A DNA stretch of 64,000 bases from G965240365 sp965240365 (GCA_965240365.1 OZ251218.1:3472001-3536000); one strand, 5' to 3'; counted from the first letter of the stretch, positions 33,235 to 42,769 are shown. Notes: a model not told the origin generated them from the sequence alone. Program-made: numbers and translations.

Positions 33235-33986
33235 TTACCGTATCCGGCCTCGATCTGAAATCCGGCCACAAACAAATCCTGCGCAATATCAACCTGAGGA
33301 TCAAACCCGGCCGGGTCACGTCTATCCTGGGGCCGAACGGCGCCGGCAAGACCAGCCTGCTGAAATGCCTGAGCGGCGATGCCATCAGCTACGCGGGTGA
33401 CATACAACTCAGACAGCGCCCGCTTAAACACTATTCGCTGTCCGAACTGGCCAGACAACGGGCCGTGCTCTCGCAGGCGAATCCGGTCACATTTCCGTTC
33501 ACGGCGATGGAGATTGTCATGCTGGGCCGTAATCCCTATCTGAGCGAAAACAACCTCAAAAAAGACACTGAAATTGCCGGGCATGTGCTCAATGAAGTCG
33601 ATGCCTGGCAATTCAAGGATCGGCTATTCCCGACACTATCGGGCGGCGAACAACAGCGCGTGCAACTCGCCCGCGTGCTGGCGCAGATATGGGAACAGCA
33701 GGAGGCCATTCTGTTTCTGGACGAGCCGACCGCGGCGCTCGATCTTAAACATCAACATGAAATACTGGAATTAACCCGCAGGCTGTCGCGGCAAAAAGAC
33801 ATGACGGTAATCTGTATCCTGCATGATATCCATCTCGCCCAGCACTACTCCGCCGAGGCCATACTCATGCTGGCCGGCGCGATATACGCGACCGGCAACA
33901 GCGATAAAGTGCTTTGCACGAAGAACATCCAGCATATTTATCAATTGCCTGATCAGGTCATTGAAAAATTTCACTTAGCGCATTAA
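33231..33986 (+). CDS. hmuV: Haemin ABC transporter, ATP-binding protein
   Basis: 251-residue ABC ATPase. Walker A GPNGAGKTS, signature LSGGEQQRVQLARVLAQ, Walker B AILFLDEPTAALDLKHQ, switch His in CILHDIHLAQHYS. The start at 33231 (ATGA overlap with the hmuU stop) is right for the family; the longer frame starting inside hmuU is spurious. Energises haem import through HmuU. Confidence 0.93.
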   Translation: MITVSGLDLKSGHKQILRNINLRIKPGRVTSILGPNGAGKTSLLKCLSGDAISYAGDIQLRQRPLKHYSLSELARQRAVLSQANPVTFPFTAMEIVMLGRNPYLSENNLKKDTEIAGHVLNEVDAWQFKDRLFPTLSGGEQQRVQLARVLAQIWEQQEAILFLDEPTAALDLKHQHEILELTRRLSRQKDMTVICILHDIHLAQHYSAEAILMLAGAIYATGNSDKVLCTKNIQHIYQLPDQVIEKFHLAH

Positions 33987-34073
33987 CGGCCCAAACCGCG
34001 GTGATTACAGAGACGCCCGCAAAAGGCATACAGCGCGGGGAACAAATCCCTTCCGTTCCGGTCTGGTAAAATA

Positions 34074-34637
34074 ATGAAAATTTCTTCCCTCAAACCGAAT
34101 TCAAAAACCCTGGCCGCGTGGCTTGGGCTCATGCTGCTCCTGCTCGGCGGCTGCGCCAGCCAGATACCGGCCGTGATCAAACTTCCGCCCAAACCGGATA
34201 TCGGGCTTGACCAGGTAAAAAGGGACATCGGGCCGTATCAAGATCAATACGTGCGCTGGGGCGGCGAGATCATCTCGGTTGAAAACAGGGCAGACACCAC
34301 CCTGGTTGAAATTCTGGCCAACCCCCTCAAGAGCTACGGCCGGCCCAACCCGGATAATGCCTACCAGGGCCGCTTCATCGCCCGCGTTGCCGGATTTCTG
34401 GATCCGGAACATTACAAAAAAGGCAGGCAATTTACCGTTTACGGCAAAGTCGAAAACATTATCAACAGCCAGATTGACCAGCACTCGTACAACTACCCGC
34501 TGGTCAACGCCGGGGCCTACTACCTCTGGCCCGAATACCGTTACCACCGCTACGCTTATCCCCCTTATCCATACCCCTATTACTACTACGGCCCCTACTA
34601 CCGCCATCACATCGGCTTCTATCACCAACACTACTGA
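34074..34637 (+). CDS. Slp-family outer-membrane lipoprotein with a Tyr/Pro/His-rich tail
   Basis: 187 residues. A signal segment ends in a lipobox LLGGC at about residue 27, so it is probably an outer-membrane lipoprotein. The middle part (DQYVRWGGEIISVENRADTT then LVEILANPLKSYGRP, GRFIARVAGFLDPEHYKKGR) matches the Slp/starvation lipoprotein family. The last 40 residues are dominated by Tyr, Pro and His (YPPYPYPYYYYGPYYRHH), an uncommon extension that could bind metal or sit at the surface. Function unknown in the family. Confidence 0.8.
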   Translation: MKISSLKPNSKTLAAWLGLMLLLLGGCASQIPAVIKLPPKPDIGLDQVKRDIGPYQDQYVRWGGEIISVENRADTTLVEILANPLKSYGRPNPDNAYQGRFIARVAGFLDPEHYKKGRQFTVYGKVENIINSQIDQHSYNYPLVNAGAYYLWPEYRYHRYAYPPYPYPYYYYGPYYRHHIGFYHQHY

Positions 34638-34867
34638 TCCGGCGGCAAATTTATCCCGCTAACCGCGTTTGCCGTTTTTGGCAGATTCCGGATCGCGGCC
34701 CGTAGAATCTGGCTCAGAAATTGCCGCGTCCTCGGATCGCTTGCGTTATTAAAAACCTAGGCCGGCGGCTCATATTCCACAATGATGCCTGCAGATTGAC
34801 TTAATCCGGGTTGCAAAAATTAGTTGAGTGATCCTCCATCATAATGATCATTATCCGGTAACTTTCT

Positions 34868-36004
34868 CTATTTGTACCAGTTCAGAATCAGTGTTCGGTA
34901 GATATTAACAGCTTGCTCAAGCTGTGAGAGTTCGCAGTATTCATCGACGATATGCGCATTTTGCGGGCTGCCAGGGCCCAGGATGACGGTTGGAACACCG
35001 TCATAATAGGGTGTTAAGACCGATGCGTCCGTGAAATAGGACACAGTCGAAATCCCATGCCTTTGGCCGGTTATTGAAGACACAATGTCTTCAACTGTTC
35101 CGAACCATGGGTCGGCGCGTTCGGTCCAAACACCCAGCAAATCGACCAAGGGCGTCAACACCACCTCATCCCCGAGGAATTCGCTTAACCGAATGAGGAG
35201 TGACTTATGGCATTGGCCGGGCAAGGTGCGCAGGTCAATTGTAAACTCGGCATAGTCAGCAACAGAATTGATATTGATTCCGCCTTTCATGGTGCCAACG
35301 TTTAGCGACGGGCTGCCGAGATATTCATGGTCTGAGACCCCATATGTAAACTCATTGAGTTTCAAAATGGCTCTGGACGCCTTCAGGATAGCGCTATCGC
35401 CCTTGTCCGGCATTGACCCATGCGCGGTCCGGCCTTTACAAACAGCCTTGACCCAGAAGGCGCCCTTATGGCCCGAGAGTGGAACGAGATCCGTCGGCTC
35501 AGCTACAACAAGCGCGCCAATTCCCTGTTTTACAATGGCATTTCCAATCAGATGTTTAGCCCCCTCTGAGCCTGTTTCTTCGCCGCCAGTGATCAGTAAA
35601 GTAAGCCCCGGGCCGTCCTTGAGGCGCGCGCCTAAAGAGAGTGCGGCACAAATGGCGGCCGCCACACCGCCCTTCATGTCGCAGCTTCCTCGCCCGTAGA
35701 GCCTGGAATCTTTGATCACACCCGCATAAGGGTCAACTGTCCACTCGCCCGCGCCTAAAGGAACAGTGTCAATATGCCCCGTAAAACCAAGCGGCGGCTT
35801 GCCACTGTTACCGCCTATTTTGGCCACCACATTGCGGCGTTTCTCGCCGAAACTGATAATAGCTGTTTCGAAACCGGCCTTTTGTAAGAGGTCTTCCAAA
35901 AACGCACAAATCTCGACCTCGTTGCCGGGCGGATTAAGTGTTTCGAAGCCGACCAGTTCTTTGGTCAGCGCCACAACATCATATTTTAAAGTGTTACTTT
36001 GCAT
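34868..36004 (-). CDS. M20-family deacylase (ArgE/DapE-like)
   Basis: Zinc-dependent amidohydrolase of about 378 residues. Metal motifs: GFTGHIDTVPLG (His, Asp), YGRGSCDMKGGVAAAI (bridging Asp), ITGGEETGSEGAKHL (catalytic and metal Glu), AEPTDLVPLSGHKGA and the C-terminal GPGSPQNAHIVDEYCEL (His). ATG 36004 gives the usual N-terminus. Ten bases after livF in the same direction, so it is probably the last gene of the liv operon. It may release branched-chain amino acids from acylated or dipeptide forms; that role is inferred from position only. Confidence 0.85.
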   Translation of the reverse strand: MQSNTLKYDVVALTKELVGFETLNPPGNEVEICAFLEDLLQKAGFETAIISFGEKRRNVVAKIGGNSGKPPLGFTGHIDTVPLGAGEWTVDPYAGVIKDSRLYGRGSCDMKGGVAAAICAALSLGARLKDGPGLTLLITGGEETGSEGAKHLIGNAIVKQGIGALVVAEPTDLVPLSGHKGAFWVKAVCKGRTAHGSMPDKGDSAILKASRAILKLNEFTYGVSDHEYLGSPSLNVGTMKGGININSVADYAEFTIDLRTLPGQCHKSLLIRLSEFLGDEVVLTPLVDLLGVWTERADPWFGTVEDIVSSITGQRHGISTVSYFTDASVLTPYYDGVPTVILGPGSPQNAHIVDEYCELSQLEQAVNIYRTLILNWYK

Positions 36005-36014
36005 GGGTATAACG

Positions 36015-36731
36015 TCAATTAAAGTACGCGCTATGCACCGCTTCGCTTGACGCAAGCGCTTCAGGCGCGCCTTTTGTGGCAACCTTCCCATGCGCAATCA
36101 CATAGCCATAATGAGATATAGCAAGCGTCTGCTTGACATTCTGTTCGATGAGCAGAACCGAAGTGCCCTGTTTGTTTATATCTCGAATGACCCGGAAAGT
36201 TTCGCTTACAAACAATGGCGACAGACCGAGAGACGGTTCATCAATAACCAGCATGTCGGGCAAGCTCATGATGCCGCGGCCAATAGAAACCATGGCCTGT
36301 TCGCCACCGGACATCGTGCCGGCAAGCTGTGTTTTCCGATCCGCCAGCCTTGGGAATATTTCATAGACCCGGTCTAAACTGCGCTGGATTTCAGATTGGG
36401 ATTTGACGCCATAGGCGCCAAGCCTCAGATTTTGCACGACCGTGAACTTTGGAAAGACTTTGCGTCCCTCGGGAATGCAGGAGATGCCGCTTTTAATCAG
36501 TGTATGAGTGCGGGTTTTGGTAATATCCCGGTCGCCAAAGGTAATCATTCCTTTTCTTGCCGGTGTTAGCCCCAGAATCATCCGAACGAGCGTGCTCTTG
36601 CCCGCGCCATTGGCGCCCAGGATACAGGTGATCTCTCCTCTTTTGGCAAAAATAGACACATTATGAAGGACATTGACCGCGTCATAGCCGGTTGTTGCGT
36701 CTTTGACCCGGAGATCAAATTGAGCGCTCAT
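36015..36731 (-). CDS. livF: Branched-chain amino acid ABC transporter ATPase LivF
   Basis: 238 residues. Walker A GANGAGKSTL, signature AGTMSGGEQAMVSIGRGIMS, Walker B LVIDEPSLGLSPLFV. GISCIPEGRKVFPKFTVVQNL is typical of LivF. The start overlaps the livG stop (ATGA). Works with LivG on the LivHM permease. Confidence 0.92.
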   Translation of the reverse strand: MSAQFDLRVKDATTGYDAVNVLHNVSIFAKRGEITCILGANGAGKSTLVRMILGLTPARKGMITFGDRDITKTRTHTLIKSGISCIPEGRKVFPKFTVVQNLRLGAYGVKSQSEIQRSLDRVYEIFPRLADRKTQLAGTMSGGEQAMVSIGRGIMSLPDMLVIDEPSLGLSPLFVSETFRVIRDINKQGTSVLLIEQNVKQTLAISHYGYVIAHGKVATKGAPEALASSEAVHSAYFN

Positions 36732-37507
36732 AATTCACTTCCCAGATAGGCTTTTTGGACTTCGGCGTTCTGACTGACTTCCTCATAGGACCCCTCACAG
36801 ATCTTTCGACCAAAGTTGAGCGCGACACAACGATCGGTAATTCGTGAAATTACCCCCATCTCATGCTCGACGATGATAACCGACAAATTATCTCTTTGAT
36901 CTCGAATTTTAATAACTACATCAGTCAACTGGCGCGTCTCTTCTTCGGTTATCCCCGCAAATGGCTCGTCAAGCAACAGAAGTCTCGGTTCTCCCAGCAG
37001 CGCGCGACAGATTTCAATTCTGCGCCGGTCAATCATCGGCAGACTGCCAACCGGCTTGTCCAGTTGATCTGACATATGCGGCGCAAACTGGCCAATGAGT
37101 CTGACAACGCGCGCATGACACTCGCTAAATTCACGCCAGAAGGCAGATCGGTTGAACAGATTGTGCCGCAGACCCTGATTTAACCTTATATGATTGCCAA
37201 TCGCAATGTTGTCAAAAACCGAAAGCTCAAGACAGAGCCGCGCCCTTTGGAATGTTCGCGCAATTCCGTTCTTATAGACCCCTTGGGGCGATAGATTAGT
37301 AATATTCCGTCCCTCAAACTCTATCTTTCCGGCCGTGGCGGACTGGATTCCGGTCAACACGTTGAAAAATGTCGTTTTGCCCGAGCCATTTGGGCCAATT
37401 AAGCCTAAAACTTCACGGGAATAAACCTCCAGATCGATCTTGTCCAGAGCAACAAGGCCGCCAAATTTCTTGACGATTTCAGTGACGTTCAAACAACTGT
37501 CAGACAT
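36728..37507 (-). CDS. livG: Branched-chain amino acid ABC transporter ATPase LivG
   Basis: About 259 residues from ATG 37507 (MSDSCLNVTEIVKKFGG). Walker A GPNGSGKTTFFNVLTG, Walker B LLLLDEPFAGITEEE, and the LivG-type NGIARTFQRARLC stretch. The canonical LSGGQ position reads VGSLPMIDRRRIEICRALLG, as is usual for LivG, where the signature is degenerate. Overlaps the livM stop by a few bases. Confidence 0.92.
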   Translation of the reverse strand: MSDSCLNVTEIVKKFGGLVALDKIDLEVYSREVLGLIGPNGSGKTTFFNVLTGIQSATAGKIEFEGRNITNLSPQGVYKNGIARTFQRARLCLELSVFDNIAIGNHIRLNQGLRHNLFNRSAFWREFSECHARVVRLIGQFAPHMSDQLDKPVGSLPMIDRRRIEICRALLGEPRLLLLDEPFAGITEEETRQLTDVVIKIRDQRDNLSVIIVEHEMGVISRITDRCVALNFGRKICEGSYEEVSQNAEVQKAYLGSEL

Positions 37508-38663
37508 TTGCGCCTCCCGGTTCGGATGGTTTTCGAAAGACACGGGTGCGCCTGTGGATCAGCCCGTTCGGACGGAAAAGCAGAACGAGGATGACGCCCA
37601 TTGCGAAAATGAGGAAGCGGTATTCCTGGATCGCCTGCAATTTCTCCGGCAACACAATTATGATTGCGGCAGCCAGAATAATGCCGGGAATAGACCCGAT
37701 TCCGCCCAGGAGAATGATCGACAACATGATCAGGCTATCACCAAACGTGAAATTGTTTGGCGCGATAAAACCCAGCATTGATGCGAAAAAAGCGCCCATG
37801 ACACCAAGCATGAAATTACCGATTGAGAAGGCCGTGACTTTCCAGCGGGTGATGCTGAGGCCAAAACAAGCGGCAGCGGTCTCATCGAGTCTCACGGTGT
37901 CAAGGTTAAGCCCGATCCATGATTTTTCGATTGCCCTTGAGATAAGAATAGCAATGACAACAAACACAAGCGCCAAAACGAAGTAGTTCATGTAAAACGA
38001 GACTTCGATCCCGCCAGTTTCTATGTTGGAATTGAAATCCCAGCCGAAAAGGTTGAGGCCCGCAACCGGCGCCCCTTGCGCGCCACCAAGCGCCTGATTT
38101 ACTTCAACCAATGTGCGAAAGAGCAGGCTAAAGGCGATAGTTACAACCGCGGCATAGTGCCCTCTCGTTCGCAAAACAGGCAACATAATGAGAAAGCCTA
38201 TCAAGACAGCAACCAGCCCGCCGCTGAGCAAAATAAACAGATGCGGGATCTCGGTGTTTATGGTCAGCACGGCCGCGGTATAACCGCCGGCCCCAAAGAA
38301 CGCCGCGCCGGCGAAATTGAGAAGGCCGGTATAGCCAAACTGAATGTTCAAGCCGATACAAGACACGACATAGACCATGACCGTGACCAGCATCAAGAGA
38401 TTAAAGTGATCGCCATGAATATAGGCGGCTATGCCGATCAGCCCGGCAACGAAGAGCGCATTCGAATATGCGCGGTTTTCTTTCACTCCCGTTGCAAAGG
38501 CTTCGCTGAGGCCAAAACGCTCGGAAAGACACCAAACAGCGGCAAAGAGGAGGACTAACACACCAATCAGGATTTCTGATTCAGCGCGCATAAGCAGCGC
38601 CGTGTAAATTGATCCGGCCGAGACAACAAGCAAGATACCGGATCTGGATGAGAGTATGGACAT
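37500..38663 (-). CDS. livM: Branched-chain amino acid ABC transporter permease LivM
   Basis: About 387 residues with roughly ten hydrophobic segments. LNIQFGYTGLLNFAGAAFFG and LRTRGHYAAVVTIAFSLLFR are LivM signatures, and GGIGSIPGIILAAAIII near the C-terminus matches the family. ATG 38663 is preferred; an in-frame GTG at 38669 overlapping the livH stop is an alternative. Part of livKHMGF. Confidence 0.9.
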   Translation of the reverse strand: MSILSSRSGILLVVSAGSIYTALLMRAESEILIGVLVLLFAAVWCLSERFGLSEAFATGVKENRAYSNALFVAGLIGIAAYIHGDHFNLLMLVTVMVYVVSCIGLNIQFGYTGLLNFAGAAFFGAGGYTAAVLTINTEIPHLFILLSGGLVAVLIGFLIMLPVLRTRGHYAAVVTIAFSLLFRTLVEVNQALGGAQGAPVAGLNLFGWDFNSNIETGGIEVSFYMNYFVLALVFVVIAILISRAIEKSWIGLNLDTVRLDETAAACFGLSITRWKVTAFSIGNFMLGVMGAFFASMLGFIAPNNFTFGDSLIMLSIILLGGIGSIPGIILAAAIIIVLPEKLQAIQEYRFLIFAMGVILVLLFRPNGLIHRRTRVFRKPSEPGGANV

Positions 38664-38665
38664 GG

Positions 38666-39592
38666 TCACACGCGCTCTGGATGGGCTTCTGCGATGAGGC
38701 CGGTCGGCTTCCAGGCAATCAGCATGATCACAACCGCAAACGCGAAAACATCTTTGTAAGAACTCGAAATCGGAAGCGCCACAACGGCAAAGGTTTGCAG
38801 TCCGGCAAAGAGGAAACCGCCAAGGATCGCGCCATAGAGATTACCCAGGCCTCCGATAATAGCCGCGCTAAATCCGACCGCGCCAAGGAGCAAACCCATC
38901 GAGAAGTTGATTTCATTATAATAAAGTCCGTTTATAATGCCCGCAATCGCGGCAATCGCCGATCCAAGGGCAAATGTAATCAGCACGATGCGCTCAAAGT
39001 TGATTCCCATCAATTTCGAAGTTTCCTCGTCTTGAGCCACAGCCCGGATAGCAAGCCCAAGCTTTGTTTTAGTGATAAGCAAATGTGTTGCCGCGATCAC
39101 AACTATACCCGTGAGGAACAGGATGATGCTGTCATAGCGCAGCGATAACGCGCCCATTTCAATTGCTCCGCCCGGAAGCAATGAGGGGAAGGCCTGTGAA
39201 CTCGATCCATTCGGGAAAAACAGGCGCACTGCCTCGCGAAGCACCGTGCCGAGCATCAGTGTTATCAAGAGAATATTTACCGCTGGCGCCTGCGCCTTTT
39301 TCAGCGGGACAACGAGAATTTTAGCAACTACCGTTCCCAGAATGGCGGTGATGGAGATTGCAAACAGCAGAACAACAGTTAGAGCAATCCATGAATTATC
39401 AACGCCGACCGCGCTTATTGCGAGAAACGATGCCAGGCCTGCAAAGGCGCCCACGGTGAGCACATCACCATGCGAAAACTTGATGATATCGAGAACTCCA
39501 AAAAACAAGGTAAACCCAACCGCAACAAGCGCATAGACTATCCCCTGCATAAGGCCATTCACAATGAACTGACTGAGTAACGCTATATCCAT
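38666..39592 (-). CDS. livH: Branched-chain amino acid ABC transporter permease LivH
   Basis: About 308 residues, eight or so membrane segments. VNGLMQGIVYALVAVGFTLF and LDIIKFSHGDVLTVGAFAGL at the N-terminus and GLGNLYGAILGGFLFAGLQT near the end are LivH signatures. ATG 39592 (MDIALLSQFI) is preferred to the upstream TTG. Follows livK by about 85 bp, enough for a partial terminator or processing site that lets the binding protein exceed the membrane subunits. Confidence 0.9.
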   Translation of the reverse strand: MDIALLSQFIVNGLMQGIVYALVAVGFTLFFGVLDIIKFSHGDVLTVGAFAGLASFLAISAVGVDNSWIALTVVLLFAISITAILGTVVAKILVVPLKKAQAPAVNILLITLMLGTVLREAVRLFFPNGSSSQAFPSLLPGGAIEMGALSLRYDSIILFLTGIVVIAATHLLITKTKLGLAIRAVAQDEETSKLMGINFERIVLITFALGSAIAAIAGIINGLYYNEINFSMGLLLGAVGFSAAIIGGLGNLYGAILGGFLFAGLQTFAVVALPISSSYKDVFAFAVVIMLIAWKPTGLIAEAHPERV

Positions 39593-39676
39593 GTGCAATC
39601 GCTGTGTTCTCGATTCTCTAAAACGCCTGTACGCGCGTAATTCAGAAGGAGTGTGTTTTCATCTTAGTAGCTTGCT

Positions 39677-40783
39677 TTATTTGACTTCGACCCATTTGCG
39701 ATCTTTGACTACGATTGGAGTGATCAATGAGAAGGTGTTTTGGCCGGCCGCGTCGAAGCTGACGGGGCCGATGGCGTAGTTTTTCTGCGGCAGGCTTTGC
39801 AGCGCTTTGATAATCTCCTTTCGATCCGGTCCCGCTGCTTCAATGGCGTCCAATAAGACGTTCATTGCCGTGTAAGCGTAAATGCCATAAGCCTCTGGAG
39901 GATCGTCATACTTTGCTTCTGAATATTGCTTGAGATAGTCCGATCCGCCAGGCATCTCTTCCACCGGCGCGCCTAGCCGCATTGCAATACTGCCCTCGGC
40001 ATTCACGGCGCCATCAATGAATGTGTCAGAGATTATGCCGGACACACCGATAAATTGCGCATCGACCCCAACCTTATCCATCTGATTTCTGACACGAATG
40101 CCAAGATCGACAAGGCCGCCAAAATAAATGACGTCTGCATCAAGAGATTTTGCTTTTGTCAATTCTGCGGTAAAGTCCTGTTGATCGGCGGGTACTCCGA
40201 TAGACTCAACCAATTCAACGCCACTGCCCGCGGCAAATCTCTGAAATGCTTCCTGGTGTTCGGTTCCATAGGCAGTGGTATCATGGATCATGACCACACG
40301 CCTGTAGCCCTCATCATCCATGAAGCGGACAGCAGCTTTGTTCTGGCTGGTCGACGTGCTAATGGTGCGGAAAATTTCAGCATAATCGTTCCCATAGGTG
40401 ATCGCCGGGGATATTGCCCCCCAGACAACGACCGGCAATCCAAAACGGTTATAAATATCCACCGTGCCTATGGCAACCGCCGAACAAAAATGGCCGATCG
40501 CCGCGGAAACGCCTCTATCAGCGGCCATCTTGGTGGCAACCTGCACGCCGATGTTGGGCTTGCACTCGTCATCCAGCGTGATCAATTCGTAGGTGTGCCG
40601 CGAGTTTGGGTCTGCGTTACGTTGTTGTATTGCAAGCTCAGCGGAATTACGACCGCCAATGCCGATGGCGGACACCTTGCCGGTGATTGGGCCGATGAAA
40701 CCTATCTTAATATTATCGGCATAGACCGGCGATATACTCGAAAGCGTGACACCGAAGATAATAGTAATAAAGAGTCTTTTCAC
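39677..40783 (-). CDS. livK: Branched-chain amino acid (LivK-like) periplasmic binding protein
   Basis: 368 residues with a signal peptide (LFITIIFGVTLSSISPVYAD). The type-I periplasmic binding fold is seen in IKIGFIGPITGKVSAIGIGG, LITLDDECKPNIGVQVATKM and VIGHFCSAVAIGTVDIYNRF. AYGIYAYTAMNVLLDAIEAA is typical of the leucine-binding family. First gene of the liv operon; the upstream region has inverted repeats and the regulator gene follows in the same direction. Confidence 0.9.
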   Translation of the reverse strand: MKRLFITIIFGVTLSSISPVYADNIKIGFIGPITGKVSAIGIGGRNSAELAIQQRNADPNSRHTYELITLDDECKPNIGVQVATKMAADRGVSAAIGHFCSAVAIGTVDIYNRFGLPVVVWGAISPAITYGNDYAEIFRTISTSTSQNKAAVRFMDDEGYRRVVMIHDTTAYGTEHQEAFQRFAAGSGVELVESIGVPADQQDFTAELTKAKSLDADVIYFGGLVDLGIRVRNQMDKVGVDAQFIGVSGIISDTFIDGAVNAEGSIAMRLGAPVEEMPGGSDYLKQYSEAKYDDPPEAYGIYAYTAMNVLLDAIEAAGPDRKEIIKALQSLPQKNYAIGPVSFDAAGQNTFSLITPIVVKDRKWVEVK

Positions 40784-40828
40784 GGATTTCCCCCCTTATT
40801 CCAATAAATTGACTAATTTTGCAAATTT

Positions 40829-40891
40829 CTTGACTTTTAGTCAAGTAACTTGATTAAACAACAGAAAATACTGTTAAGTCAAGCCACTTGA
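40829..40891 (-). promoter_or_regulatory. Cluster of CTTGA/TCAAG inverted repeats before livK
   Basis: Within 63 bp upstream of livK are three inverted repeats built from the same half-site: CTTGACT-TTT-AGTCAAG (40829-40845), CAAGT-A-ACTTG (40842-40852) and TCAAG-CCA-CTTGA (40879-40891), plus ACAG-AAAATA-CTGT (40861-40874). This looks like a multi-site operator. The adjacent XRE-cupin protein is the obvious candidate to bind it. Confidence 0.6.
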
Positions 40892-41025
40892 GGAATTATT
40901 TTTGTTGAAGCTGTTGCTGAAATCAGCAGATTATTCCGCATGATAGAACTGTATCATGCTGATTTTATTGGAATATTTTGGATTCTTTAGCTGCAAAATG
41001 CGCAAAATTCCAGCTATTGGCCAGT

Positions 41026-41628
41026 CTAAAAAGTAGGCGGTGTCGTTGACCAGAGAATTTTTGCTAAAGAATCGCTATTATTCACGTAGCCATGGGGTAT
41101 GTGACTCTGAAAGAAGAAGCTGTCGCCCTCGTTCAATTCATAGGTTTCGTCACCAATAGTCATGCGGATACTGCCTTCGAGGACATAACCCACTTCTTCG
41201 CCTTCATGAGTGATTTGGCCTTTGCTGCCCGCTCCCGGCACAACAATGTGGATAGAAACCTGAAGGAGCCGCATCTCAGTCTGGGGCGTCAACCATTCGA
41301 TCTGTGTCCCTGATCCGTTCTGGTTTTCTTCAAACTTTAGAATCGGCCTCTCTCCCTTGCGGGTAATGATTTCGTTGTTGGCTGTCCCTGTTTCCATGAG
41401 GCGCCCGATCGTGATGTCAAGCTCACTCACAATTTTGTGGAGTGTTTGCAGTGAAGGCGTGATTTTATCGTTTTCAACCTTGGAAAGGAGCGATTCTGAG
41501 CAACCCACGGCGCTTGAGAGCTGTTTCAAGGTTAAACGCTTGATCTTGCGAGCGTGCTTTATCCGTGAGCCGATCTTAAGTTCATCTTTCGATGAACGCG
41601 CCATGGTTTTCAGAAAAGCAACTTTCAT
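41026..41628 (-). CDS. XRE-family regulator with C-terminal cupin domain
   Basis: 200 residues. An N-terminal helix-turn-helix (RIKHARKIKRLTLKQLSSAV, then GCSESLLSKVENDKITPSL) is followed by a one-domain cupin (SKGQITHEGEEVGYVLEGSI, DSFFFQSHIPHGYVN). This HTH-cupin class often controls transport or catabolism of small amines or amino acids. It lies upstream of and co-directional with livK, with the CTTGA repeats between. ATG 41604 is an alternative start. The ligand is unknown. Confidence 0.85.
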   Translation of the reverse strand: MKVAFLKTMARSSKDELKIGSRIKHARKIKRLTLKQLSSAVGCSESLLSKVENDKITPSLQTLHKIVSELDITIGRLMETGTANNEIITRKGERPILKFEENQNGSGTQIEWLTPQTEMRLLQVSIHIVVPGAGSKGQITHEGEEVGYVLEGSIRMTIGDETYELNEGDSFFFQSHIPHGYVNNSDSLAKILWSTTPPTF

Positions 41629-41732
41629 ACAAGTTATGTGACCTTATTCAAGGTGAAGTTCAGTAAGTGTCTTGGTTCAATAGCAGCAGAAAGGCCCGGA
41701 ACAAACCGCCATGAAATCTATCCGGCGCTCCA

Positions 41733-41754
41733 AATTCCCGCTCACGCCGGAATT
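41733..41754. repeat. REP-like intergenic palindrome
   Basis: AATTCC...GGAATT around CGCTCACGCC, in the gap between the XRE gene and the DUF2333 gene. Confidence 0.45.
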
Positions 41755-41788
41755 ATGGCAGGATTCACATACATTTTTCAGAGCTTGC

Positions 41789-42769
41789 TTAACCCTGTTC
41801 CAGTAAATTCCCGAGATCAATCACCGCGGCATTGGCGCGTGAGATATACGATCCCATGACCAGCGAGTGGTTGGCCCAATAACCGAAACCCGTGCCGTTC
41901 AGGATCATCGGGCTCCAGACGGTATCCTGCGTGGCCTCCAGTTCGCGAATGATCTGGCGCAGGCTTACCAGGGCATTTTTCTTTTCAAGCACATCCCGCA
42001 GGTCATATTCAATGGCGCGCATGAAATGTATCAGCGCCCAGCAGTTGCCGCGCGCTTCATAAAAAATATCATCAATTTCCAGCCAGGGTGTTTGCACGAC
42101 TATACTGTCCGGTCTGGCGGTGGACTGGCTCGCCTCGGATTCCCCCTGCAAATCGGTGTTCACCCGCGCCTGTCCCACGCTGGCGCTCAGGCGTTGTGAC
42201 AGGCTGCCCAGGCGCTTTTCCACTACGGCCAGCCAATCGCGCAGATTATCCGCGCGCGCAAAAAACTGGGCGTCCTGTTCTGCCGGGTCCGACAGGCGCG
42301 CCAGATAATTTTGCAATGCGCCGATACCCTTTTCATATTCGCTTTCGGTAGCCGGTAACAGCCAGGATTGTGAATCGAAGTGAAATTGAGGATCGGCCGT
42401 CATCAGGTCAGCGTCTTCAATGGATTGTGTCTGCGAACGGCTGAAATCATTGCGTAATGAACGCGCCATGTCGCGCGCCTGGGTCAAGACGCCAAACTCC
42501 CACGCCGGGATATTATCCATAAACACGCCGGGCGGCATGACATCGTTGCTCAGATAGCCGCCGCGCTTCTCCATGAGCGTTTCAATAACCCGGATCATTG
42601 TGGCCGTGGTCACATAACCGGTCACAAAATCCGCGCTGCCCCGGTTTTCATTCCGGCTGTGTTGCAGCACGTCAAAGCTGTCCGGTTCCGAATCCCAGTA
42701 AAACAGGAGCAACAGTATCAGGAGCAACACGGCAACCAGGCCGGCGGCAAGGAGTTTAATCAAATTCAT
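41789..42769 (-). CDS. DUF2333 family protein
   Basis: 326 residues with one N-terminal membrane anchor (LIKLLAAGLVAVLLLILLLL). The rest is soluble and mostly helical: VIETLMEKRGGYLSNDVMPP, FGVLTQARDMARSLRNDFSR and YEARGNCWALIHFMRAIEYD match DUF2333, a family known to me mainly from Gammaproteobacteria. Function unknown. It supports the taxonomic reading of the window. Confidence 0.85.
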   Translation of the reverse strand: MNLIKLLAAGLVAVLLLILLLLFYWDSEPDSFDVLQHSRNENRGSADFVTGYVTTATMIRVIETLMEKRGGYLSNDVMPPGVFMDNIPAWEFGVLTQARDMARSLRNDFSRSQTQSIEDADLMTADPQFHFDSQSWLLPATESEYEKGIGALQNYLARLSDPAEQDAQFFARADNLRDWLAVVEKRLGSLSQRLSASVGQARVNTDLQGESEASQSTARPDSIVVQTPWLEIDDIFYEARGNCWALIHFMRAIEYDLRDVLEKKNALVSLRQIIRELEATQDTVWSPMILNGTGFGYWANHSLVMGSYISRANAAVIDLGNLLEQG

